A program made the position numbers and the translations under genes. A stretch of DNA of 64,000 bases from Emydura subglobosa (lineage: Eukaryota > Chordata > Testudines > Chelidae). A model generated the notes under the pieces. It saw nothing but the letters and a program-made list of their open reading frames with translations. It did not search any database and was not told where the DNA came from. Each line of letters starts with the position of its first letter. The stretch's first letter is position 1. The stretch spans positions 76,234,095-76,298,094 of the forward strand of contig ML679956.1 in NCBI GenBank assembly GCA_007922225.1, read 5' to 3'. Positions 55,736 through 64,000 of this stretch are shown piece by piece.

Positions 55736-55832
55736 AACCTTTAGCCTGCTAGCTAAGGCCCTCACCTGGGAACAAGATGACCCACGTTCAAATCCTCGCT
55801 ATGGAGCAGTCCTGAAGCAAACCCTTTAAATT
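55736..55832 (+). repeat. tRNA-like SINE head
   Basis: 'cctgctagctaaggccctca' and 'acccacgttcaaatcctcgc' have A- and B-box-like spacing. It is decayed. Confidence 0.5.
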
Positions 55833-56100
55833 CACCAGAAACTCTGAAATATTTCAGGGTTGGTTCAACCAGAAATATTTTTTTGTTGTTGATTTTTTCA
55901 GACCAGCTGCTGAACCGAAAAATAAACAATTTGCCCAGTTTTCATTTTAACACACCGTGGGCCCTTGTAGATGTGAAAATTCTTCCTCCAGTGAAGATTT
56001 TCGATTCTGAACCTGCTGAGACTCTTTTGGCCATGGAAGCCAGGGGACCTGGGGAAGTGTCTGCTCCCATCTTCCCATGGAAGTTTCTCCATTCATGCTG
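55833..56100. mobile_element. AT-rich hAT-like fragment
   Basis: 'gaaatatttcagggttggtt' and 'caatttgcccagttttcatt' are blocks of the AT-rich family. The ends are not defined. Confidence 0.35.
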
Positions 56101-56216
56101 AAACTGCATAATTCATCTTTGGGTCCTGCTGGCACATATCTGCTATGGCATCATTTCCATGCCACTGGGATTGCTCTTCTTCCTATGAATGAAGATGACA
56201 AAGCTTTTCACACACA

Positions 56217-56415
56217 GTTTTTTCACTAGGAGGGTGGTGAAGCACTGGAATGGGTTACCTAGGGAGATTGAGGAATCTCCATCCTTAGTGGTTTTCAAGG
56301 CCCAGCTTGACAAAGCCCTGGCTGGGATGATTTAGTAGGAATTGGTCCTGCTTTGAGCAGGGGGTTGGACTAGATACCTCCTGAGTCCCTTCCAACACTA
56401 ATTTTCTATGATTCT
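56217..56415 (+). mobile_element. CR1 LINE 3' end
   Basis: The tail runs from 'tttttcactaggagggtggt' to 'ttctatgattct'. It is the same length class as the copy at 49161 and matches it closely. Confidence 0.92.
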
Positions 56416-57160
56416 CAGATAGAGAAGATAAGAAATCAGCCATTGCATGCTTCGCATTTATGGCTTCTCTCATTATTCTAATTTTTGTTGAGCAGCTAGA
56501 CAAGCTGGCAGCCCCGCGCAGTGCTTGGCACTGCACAATGGTTTAATAATCACCTAATAAAACTTTTCATCTGGCTTCCCATCTCTCCCCCCTGCACCTC
56601 CGTCAGGATGCTGGCTGTTGCATAACACATAGCATTGCTGTAGCAACCTTTGTTTTACTGGCTGCTGTTGCAGGAATAAGGTGCTGGCATGGTGCAGAGT
56701 AATTTTCCCCATCTCTGGGCCAAGCTGCAGTGCTCTCGGGTGTTTGTAGGATATCACAGTGATGAGTGTCCTAAAGATGTGTGTTTTAATAATGTTATAG
56801 GCCCATTTTCTACCCACTGGAGCTAGTGGCCATGTATTGGGGTAACTGGAGGGAGAATCTGGCCCATGATATTTAGTTTAGCCTGTCTACCACCGATTCA
56901 GAATTGGTGCGCGGCCCTTCTGTGATGCCATTCATAGCACTGAAACTGTTACTTCTTAGAGTGACATCACAGTTCCCGGCTGATGCGCCAACATCCTTCA
57001 TAAAAGTCTTTGCGCCCCTTTATGCACTCGATGCTTCCAGGATGTGGCATGAAAGGAAACAAGATGCCCACACTCCTAGGATGCAAAAAGCCACACAATA
57101 AAATGCTGACACACAGCATTTAAAGCCCAAAGAGCACTGGGCCTCCGTTCAATGGTTAAT
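56416..57160. other. No gene recognised
   Basis: Unassigned interval with short frames. Confidence 0.5.
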
Positions 57161-57202
57161 GAGCACCCAGGGCTCCCATTGTGGATACAGCTGTGGGTGC
57201 TC
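57161..57202. repeat. Small foldback element
   Basis: 'gagcacccagggctcccatt' and 'cagctgtgggtgctc' are inverted arms of the same family as 13565. Confidence 0.6.
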
Positions 57203-57384
57203 AGCTGCACTGGATTCAATGCCAATTACAAACTTATTCTAGGATAGAAACTACTAGAGAGGCAGGAACCAATCACTTCACCCACCACTAAAATCCAGTC
57301 ACCGCTGGGGTGGAAGGTAGAAGCTGTTTAACGTCCCAAAGTTCAGATAGCTTTTTTTTTTCTTGGTTTGTCCGCTTTTCAGGG

Positions 57385-57450
57385 CAGGAACCATATTCAC
57401 CCCTGTCTTTGTACAGCCCAATCCTAGGTGCTGCTGCAATATAAATATTC
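57385..57450 (+). repeat. MIR-like SINE tail block
   Basis: 'cagggcaggaaccatattca', 'tctttgtacagcccaatcct' and 'aggtgctgctgcaatataaa' follow the forward tail order. Confidence 0.7.
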
Positions 57451-58862
57451 AACGCTCATACTAAAAAATCGATCCAACTGCTCAGGGATGGGGGTTGTCT
57501 GAATGTCTTGAACCTAATCCCATCTCTGTTTAGCAGTGCATAGGAACCACTCAAGTACAGATTGGGGGCCTGACCCAGAGACTTCCATTCCCCTTTATGG
57601 GACTACTCGCAAGTTTAAAGTTAAATACGTGCTTAACTGATTCGCTGACTCTGCTGGCACTGTCTCTGTCTCTCTGTCTGTTGATAAAGCACATTGCAGC
57701 CCTTTGAAATGAAAGGTGTGTGTAAAATATTGTTCAGCTGGAATTGCAAGGGGCGTTTAGGGAGGTGGAATGAAAATGAGCGTGAATTTGGCTGGGGGCA
57801 TCGTGGCTAAAATTGCCATCCCTACGAAAAGGGCTGTAGTATCTTTAATGACAAGCAGTCAGAAGGACATTGGTTTGATCTTTTATCCAGAAGATGACAC
57901 CTCCGACACTACACTGTGCCTGTTACCACATTTGGTCCTGGGCTCAGATGAAAGGGTGATGCCCCAGCATCATTTCTTGAAGCACCCTGGGGCTTTGCTT
58001 CGAGGCCCACGTTCAAGCTCTGTCTTGCCTACTTAGTAAAATCAGACAGGATCCTAGAACTAGGTGGTACAGCAGGTGTTCAGTGTGCTTAGAGGATGCC
58101 AGCAGGCAGACGACCTGGTTAAGCATCTTAAATGTCTATAAGGTGGAGTTTTCTGCGCTGCTTCTGGAGCTCTCTTTAATCCTACAGTTATTTTTTTAAA
58201 GGTCATTCTGATTTGCTTCCCATGTGGTTTTGAAAAGTCAGTGCTTGGCATTTTCTACTGTGTACAAGATAGAACACCCGTGACACTGGCGGCTTTGGCA
58301 CATCAGAAAATCCAGATTCTTGGCACCAAGAGGCGGTCAATTTCAGGTGCATCGTGGGCTGATTAAGTCCATGGCACATCTGCAAAGTACTTGAACTGCT
58401 TAGATCAGCCCAAGAAGTCTGTGCACCTCTGCCTGTTTGTAGCATCTTCATGGCACTAGGGTGCAGCCCGATGCACTCAGGCCTCTACAATGGTGCTTGC
58501 TTTATATTTTTGAATAAGAGAATCCCCGCTAAATAAGGCTGCTCACTGCACACGGGAATCACAAACAAAGAAGGCCTGTTCTTTGAAAGAAAGACATTTT
58601 TACTGTAAAGGATAAAACTCTTAGCATTTCCCCCTGAGGGGAAGGGAAAGAGCAGTGATGGCCAAAGTAGAATAAAACCCCTTGCCACCTAAACAAATTC
58701 TCTGCAGTGTTGTTTACATGCGTTAATGCACAGACCGACAGACAGACGTGCATGGTAAACTGCAGAGCCGTGGGCGAAATTGCATTTTTCATGCAACTTG
58801 GATAACTTCCCTTACATCCGTCTTCCCCAGGACTGCAGTACCTCTAACCTTCCAAGCCTCCG
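57451..58862. other. No gene recognised; weak repeat phrases
   Basis: 57575-57640 ('gggactactcgcaagtttaa') is one arm of the foldback family at 12216. 57835-58035 has a SINE-like order ('agtatctttaatgacaagca', 'cacgttcaagctctgtctt'). Nothing else was recognised. Confidence 0.4.
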
Positions 58863-59180
58863 AAGGTCTGTGCACACTGCAGCTGTGGATGTGCCTCAGT
58901 AGACAGACAAGCACTAGCGCCACTTGAGCGAGCATGCTAAAAATAGCATGATGGATGTTGCAGCAGGGGTTGCAGCTAGCCACCCAAATCCAGTTCATTG
59001 CAGCTAGCCACCCAAATCCAGGCCTGCTTAGCCCCCTGGGTCTGAGCTCAGCTGGCTAGTCCAATCCACCACACAATATCCACACTGGTTTTTGTTAGTT
59101 TGCTAGCGCAAGCGGAGCTAGTGCATGTCTGTCTATCCAGACTGGGAGGCTTGCTTTCAGCTGCAGTGTAGACAGACCCT
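58863..59180. mobile_element. TIR element with internal 28-bp duplication
   Basis: The left end AAGGTCTGTGCACACTGCAG and the right end read in reverse AGGGTCTGTCTACACTGCAG match at 17 of 20. The interior has a tandem duplication with a 24-base identical block at 58970-58993 and 58998-59021 (period 28). It is non-coding and the best-kept member of the group with 4603 and 47609. Confidence 0.82.
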
Positions 59181-59342
59181 GCATAGCTTTAACCAGCTAG
59201 TGTATTATTTAAATCAACCACTTTCCCCACCCCCACTTCCCAAATTTGGACTTTCCCTTCCAGAATAAGCCTGGTCTGATGATCTGGATGGATCGACCCA
59301 ATCCTGGAGGAGCAGCAAGTTTAAGGGCCCATATCTTGTGAC

Positions 59343-59637
59343 TAGAGTTGGGCGAAATTTTTCAGACGAATAGTTTATTTGACAAAAAATAGTTGAGGCC
59401 ATCCACAAAACACCCAGAGGCGTAGTTAGTGATGCTTCTTAGTCTAGTGGTTTGGATGCTCCCATTGGGTATCAGAGATCCAGGTACAAATCTCAGCTCT
59501 GCACCAGACCCACAATGGGTTTCTTTGATTTTCTGAAAAATTTCAGATTCAGATCAACCTAATCTGATTTTATTTTATTTTTTTATTTTTTTAGGACTGC
59601 CACTGAACTGAAAAAATTGTTGGTTTGCTCAGTTCTA
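59343..59637. mobile_element. hAT-type element with perfect target duplication
   Basis: It begins TAGAGTTGGGCGAAA and ends TTTGCTCAGTTCTA (reverse TAGAACTGAGCAAA). The flanks carry a perfect 8-bp duplication CTTGTGAC at 59335-59342 and 59638-59645. At 295 bp it belongs to the AT-rich group. Its middle (59420-59515) holds a tRNA-like SINE head ('tctagtggtttggatgctcc', 'ccaggtacaaatctcagctc'). Confidence 0.92.
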
Positions 59638-59667
59638 CTTGTGACCCGACGGGGCTGGAAACTGGAG

Positions 59668-59757
59668 GCTGGATCCTCAGCCAGTGTAAATGGGCAGAAA
59701 TCCATTGAAATCAGTGTCTCTCTCTGGTGATTTGTGTCAGCTGAGGATCTGGGTCCA
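59668..59757. repeat. Foldback element
   Basis: 'ggctggatcctcagccagtg' and 'cagctgaggatctgggtcc' are inverted arms. It is the same family as 48841. Confidence 0.7.
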
Positions 59758-60529
59758 GAACCTTTCTATCCTTGGAGAAGGGAGCTTCCCGGTGCTTAAC
59801 TGGTGCCAGGGCTGAGCTCCAGCACCTCTAGGTTTGGCAGTTCATAGTCTCAGCACCTCTGGGCTTGCTGCCTGAGTTATGAATGTAAAAAAATGTCTTG
59901 CGCCCCAGCCCCTAATTGCTTGAGTCCTGACACCTCTTTCATTACAAATTAAGCCCTGGAGATTTCCTAAGGGGGCGCACAGCACTTGCTGCTAGTCCTG
60001 GAAAGACACAGGACTTTAGAATAGTGGCATTTTTATGCACCAAAAATTATTTTAATTCATTAAAATGTAGTAGCTGTAATTCCTTCCTAGTCTGTATTGT
60101 TGGACTCATGGTACAAAGACACTTCATTTTCCAGGTGGAAGGATACAAAAATAGTCCCAGCTACATTTTTACAATTTTCGTAAAACCTTCCTACGATTGT
60201 TTCTTTGTAACATACGCGGTGCATACAAATTATCCAAGGGTGCAAAGTAGCAAAATAATAATACTGGTATTCATTTGGACTGCCCTGGGGAAGGCTACCG
60301 TGAGTAACACACCCATCTAAAGCATTGGCCAAGAGAACTTTCATACCACACCACCATATGTACCCTCAACAGATGTAGAGCTGGGTGACCCTTCAAAGGG
60401 GCCGAAGTTCAACCCAGCATGTGGCCAATGTTTAAAATTAAGCACATGCTTCAGTTCTTCGCTGAATCGGGGCAGAAGTTACATCCATTAGTGGCAACTA
60501 GTCAGTGAGCTTCTGCTACCCCTTAAAAC
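59758..60529. other. No gene; one foldback arm
   Basis: 60395-60480 ('aaaattaagcacatgcttca', 'ttcgctgaatcggggc') is an arm of the 12216-type foldback family. The rest is unassigned. Confidence 0.4.
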
Positions 60530-60660
60530 TGGGAGAACCTGGAACAGCCTTCCAACAGGAGAAGTAGAGGCGCCAACGGCCCAACTAGTTTAAAGATGGA
60601 ACTTGATAAGTTTATGAATGGGATTACGTGATGGGACGGCGATCAGTTGTTCTCCATGCC
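60530..60660 (+). mobile_element. CR1/L2-type LINE fragment
   Basis: 'aacctggaacagccttccaa', 'caggagaagtagaggcgcca' and 'aaagatggaacttgataagt' follow the LINE order near the 3' end. Confidence 0.6.
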
Positions 60661-60925
60661 CACCGAGGGGAGGACAAGAAGTAATTGACTTAGTTTGCAG
60701 GAAAGGGGATTCAGGTTAGATAGTAGGAAGTGATATCTTCCTGACAAAGGAGAGTTAAGCACTGGAGTCTGTGGAATCCCCATCATAGATGATTTTAAAG
60801 AACAAGTTGAACAAACACCTGCCAGGAATGGGCTAGACATACTTGGTCCTGCCTCAGCATGGGGGGATGGACTAGGTAACCTCTCAAGGTCCCTTCCAGC
60901 TCTACATTTCTTATGATCCTATGAT
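60660..60925 (+). mobile_element. CR1/L2-type LINE 3' end
   Basis: 'ttcaggttagatagtaggaa', 'gattttaaagaacaagttga' and 'aggtcccttccagctctaca' are followed by 'tcttatgatcctatga'. This second LINE 3' region directly follows another piece of the same order. Confidence 0.75.
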
Positions 60926-62102
60926 AGCAGAGGAATGGACCTGATGAACCAGGAGATCCCTTCCAGTCCTGTGAGCAATGGGTACATGTAGGCAAAACGT
61001 GGACAAGCATTTTCCAATCCTTTCCATGCAGCTCTGCTAATGCACCTCACTTCTTCCCTCCAGATTCTTCTGGCATTCCAGTCTTGGTCTGCCCCTCTCC
61101 AGAGCTCTTCCTGGCTGTGATTTGCAATGCCTTCCCATCTGGGGGTGTTGTGAGAAAGTTAGGGTCGGTCGGAGCACAGATGTACACCACAAATCCTCAG
61201 CCGGCTTATGGTCCTTTAAGGTCTGTGTGACTTGGAGAAACTTCACAGCTGCTTTAACTAATGCCAGGGCTGGGGCAAGAGTTGGGGTTGGGGAGGCAGC
61301 CTGAGAATGAAGTCCGCAATGGTCCCCCTGCCCTCTGGCACTGAACAAGTCTCAACACAGGATTGAAACTGGGTTTGAATTATGTATGGAGTTTTGGCAA
61401 AAGCTCACTTCCCTTCTTAGTTGATTTGGGCTGGGTTTCGTGAAATCAGTGGGGTTACTCTAGATTTCAGAGATCAGAAACTGGCTTAGCATCCCTGATC
61501 TGATATCTGCTTCATGGCAACTCTGCAGAAGGAAGCAGGGCCCCAGTGGCACAAAGAGTGAGCATGACACACATGCACTGCATGTTGGCTGCCCTCTACA
61601 GATTTCACCTTAGCCACACTGCAGGGACATCTGGATGGCATATATTACATTTTGTTCTTAAAGGTACCGTAAAACTTCTCTCGGTGGGCTCATATTCAGA
61701 CTTGCAAAACGGGACGCTTACTGGCGGGTGGTCCTTGACCACAAGTGCATTTTTAATTAAATTTAAAAACCAAGGACCATGGGAAAAATCCGTAATGGCA
61801 AGCAGGGGGCTCACAAAAGAGCCTTTTTTATGGCAGGCCTTATAGAATTAAGACAGGTGGGAATTAGAAGCAAGTTGTGTTTGTGGAGGGCGTGGGAATT
61901 ATTTTGGCACCTGCCTAAAGAATAGATGCTCCTTCAAAATGATTTCCCTACCTTAGTTTTTACTAGTTTTTTCCCCTCCTCACCTTGGCTTTAATTTTTC
62001 ATTTGAAAGCTAAAGAGATACAGGACATTTGGAGATGGCTCAGTTGAAGACTAGCTAGCATCCTCAGCTCAAACTGATCTGCTGGTTAAATGTGGTTAAC
62101 TA
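60926..62102. other. No gene recognised
   Basis: Short, overlapping frames; no repeat identified by eye. Confidence 0.5.
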
Positions 62103-62546
62103 TAGAGCAGGCTGGGAATTTTTTGACAAAAGGGGTTTTTTGGTAAAAAAAAATTGCCGATTCCTCAAAATGGAAACTTTTCACGGGAAAGGGCTGGTTT
62201 TGATGAAGTTTGCCACTTGAGAAAAGTTTTTAAAAAGCAGCTTCAAAGTTGGCAAAATGTTTTATTTCAACATTTTCTGGGCAAAACAGAACTCCTTTTT
62301 TTCTGGTTCAGAATGACTTTTCATTGTGACATTTCAACTAATTACAGTAAAAATAAATGTATAAATAAATGGCAGAAATCAAATCAAAATGTTTCAATTG
62401 ACCTACAGTCAATTTTTTTCCTCTCAGATTTTTGATTCATCAAATTTTGGAGATTTTGACTCTCCGTCCTGATTCAGGATGGGAATTTTTTTTTCAAAAT
62501 CTTGAACATTTTCATGGAATGGGAAATCATTTCCCAGCCAGCTCTT
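62103..62546. mobile_element. AT-rich hAT-like element
   Basis: It begins TAGAGCAGGCTGGGAAT and ends TTTCCCAGCCAGCTCT, good inverted ends of the family at 41680. The flanking 8-mers agree at only 5 of 8, so the duplication is lost or the ends are slightly off. The interior shares 'atgtttcaattgacct' with 45297-45640. Confidence 0.75.
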
Positions 62547-63589
62547 GCTAAATTTGCCCAACTCCTTTGTCCTCCAGCTGACTTGGTGTTCCTGGTTGTG
62601 GAGGCTGCACTGTTATTCTCCAGGAACTGAGTCATCAGAGAATACACGGGACATTCAACTGCTAGTTGTGGTAGCAGATTTCCTTTCCTACAAGTGGTAG
62701 GTACTTATATTTTTTGAGCCAAGAGACCAGGGTTTGAGCCCCAGATCTCTAATCTAAGAGTATGATTTCTATACACTTGTATCCACTGTTTGCAGTATGT
62801 GGACTTGTTACAGATTGTGAAGGGACATGGGAGCAGCAAAATACCTTGAGACGGGCTGTTCTCAAAGTGTTTCCAGCCACCTAGGAACAGGAAGCCTATC
62901 TATCTAGGTTCTTATCTTGGTGTCTATCACCACTGGATCAGAGTTCCTGGATATCTTTCTGAAGAACCTATTCTTATGAGATGCCTCATTCAGTTCTGTA
63001 AAACCATGAGGTTTGTTTGAACATCTGCACTCTCGAGGGCTTTATACATGAACCAGACCTTCAGGATTGTGTGTTGCTGCATTCGCTGAATGTGCACTGT
63101 TGACTAACTGGATTTGTGCTCATTAGAATGACTCACAACAATCCCAACAAGCTCAGTAGATGTTGCTCGAGCATCAGGTCCTAGCTGCAGTTGACAATGC
63201 TTCGGTCCCCTCCAATCCCGGGAGATACAAGCACCTGAGGTCATGTAACTCTGTGACGTAGTTCTGCGTTCATCGTGGTGACATGGAATCCAAGTGGTGA
63301 AGGACTTCTGTAAAGACAGACAAGGGCGTTAGCTCTGAGTGGGGGGCACCCCATCTTCTTTACTGCCCATGCTATGGCCTGACAAATTTGGGGGAGTTGA
63401 ATTTAACACTCATCAAGTTGATATAATCCAAGGGACATGCTGGCTGCCGTGGCATGGGTGCACTGGGCTTGGATAGACTGGCACAGGGAGTTCCTTCCCC
63501 TGCCCTAGCCCTGAATAGGAGACAGAAAGAAGGTGACCACACCCTTTTAATGTGTGGAGGAGGGGCTGACAGTGACTCAGATTGCCATT
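62547..63589. other. No gene recognised
   Basis: 62695-62770 has a weak tRNA-like B box ('cagggtttgagccccagatc'). The rest is unassigned. Confidence 0.45.
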
Positions 63590-63676
63590 ATTTGAACTTT
63601 TCATCCTGATTGAAAACAAATGTCTAAAGATCAGAATTTCCCGATGGGATGGAAATTCTAATTTTTGCCCCACTCT
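63590..63676. mobile_element. AT-rich hAT-like right end
   Basis: 'cttttcatcctgattgaaaa' and the terminal 'aatttttgccccactcta' resemble the right end of the 41680 family. The left end was not found. Confidence 0.5.
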
Positions 63677-63714
63677 ATTTAGCACCAACATAGCTCTTTA
63701 CATTTTCACAGGGC

Positions 63715-63860
63715 TCTACAGTCATTCAGGAATCCTCATACTGTGCATGAAGGTATCAGTGTCCCCATTTCGCAGATGGAAAAACTGAAGCACAAAGAGA
63801 TGAGGAGACTTATCCAAGCCCACACGCAGAGTCACGGCCAAAGAAAACCCAAACATTCCT
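63715..63860 (-). repeat. MIR-like SINE, reverse
   Basis: 'tgtccccatttcgcagatgg', 'aaaaactgaagcacaaagag' and 'tatccaagcccacacgcag' are the reversed core. Confidence 0.8.
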
Positions 63861-63978
63861 GGCATCTAGGTATGCGCTCCTTCCCCTTCTCTGATTTTTT
63901 TCATTGTTCAGTCTAATTTATATTAATGTAAATATTATTATTAACTGGGAATGATCACTAGTCTATACAACTTTTCTA

Positions 63979-64000
63979 CATAAGAACATCAGAACGGCCA
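63979..64000 (-). mobile_element. CR1 LINE 3' terminus cut by window edge
   Basis: The final bases, 'acataagaacatcagaacgg', are the plus-strand view of the same CR1 3' terminus as at 47671. The rest of the element would lie beyond the window. Confidence 0.7.

Noticed and set aside
1..64000. CRISPR array, operon or phage-type layout
   Set aside because: There are no regularly spaced identical repeats, no runs of co-directional genes, and the repeat content is that of a vertebrate genome.

Overview
The window is vertebrate nuclear DNA with no bacterial or viral gene layout. The best fit is a turtle or another non-avian sauropsid. The reasons are the abundance of CR1 LINEs whose 3' ends close on an ATTCTATG-type repeat, many MIR-like SINEs, and many short hAT-like and foldback DNA elements, with no Alu, L1 or B-type SINEs seen. 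The clade is inferred from repeat style and was not checked against a reference. I found no host protein-coding gene, rRNA or intact tRNA. The window therefore reads as intergenic or deep intronic sequence; one possible exon at 9923-10139 has strong splice-site motifs but no open frame through it.

Layout. 1-9 kb: MIR-like SINEs, a CR1 stub at 2.75 kb, a frameshifted CR1 at 3.5-4.3 kb, and inverted-repeat elements at 4.6 and 8.3 kb. 9-18 kb: CR1 and SINE fragments, the possible exon, an LTR-like 3' end with a poly(A) signal, a 123-bp TIR element at 11.24 kb, a LINE endonuclease-like relic at 11.4 kb, and a hAT element with a perfect 8-bp target duplication at 17.2 kb. 18-27 kb: minus-strand CR1 copies, a 309-bp imperfect hairpin at 23.2 kb, a Myb/SANT-like domain relic at 24.0 kb running in frame into a decayed CR1 reverse transcriptase, and a further CR1 3' end. 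27-40 kb: foldback and hAT elements, the best-preserved CR1 of the window (33.8-35.6 kb, minus strand, one frame with four internal stops) abutting a second CR1 subfamily, a hAT element with internal decayed repeats at 37.8 kb, and a 52-bp-arm hairpin at 40.0 kb. 40-50 kb: a hAT element that split a SINE (41.7-42.4 kb), a GC-rich 1.1-kb unit bounded by direct repeats (45.66-46.76 kb), and a TIR element containing a CR1 (47.6-48.2 kb). 50-64 kb: CR1 3' ends, SINEs, a TIR element with an internal 28-bp duplication (58.9 kb), another hAT element with a perfect target duplication (59.3 kb), and a CR1 3' end cut by the window edge.

The recognisable coding sequence is transposon-derived: CR1 reverse transcriptase in several states of decay, plus the single Myb/SANT-like relic. 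The short non-autonomous elements carry no proteins and would have depended on transposases encoded elsewhere. I saw no convincing new functional system. The most useful observations are the dated nesting of elements, the target duplications that define element ends exactly, the large hairpins, and the Myb/SANT-RT junction.
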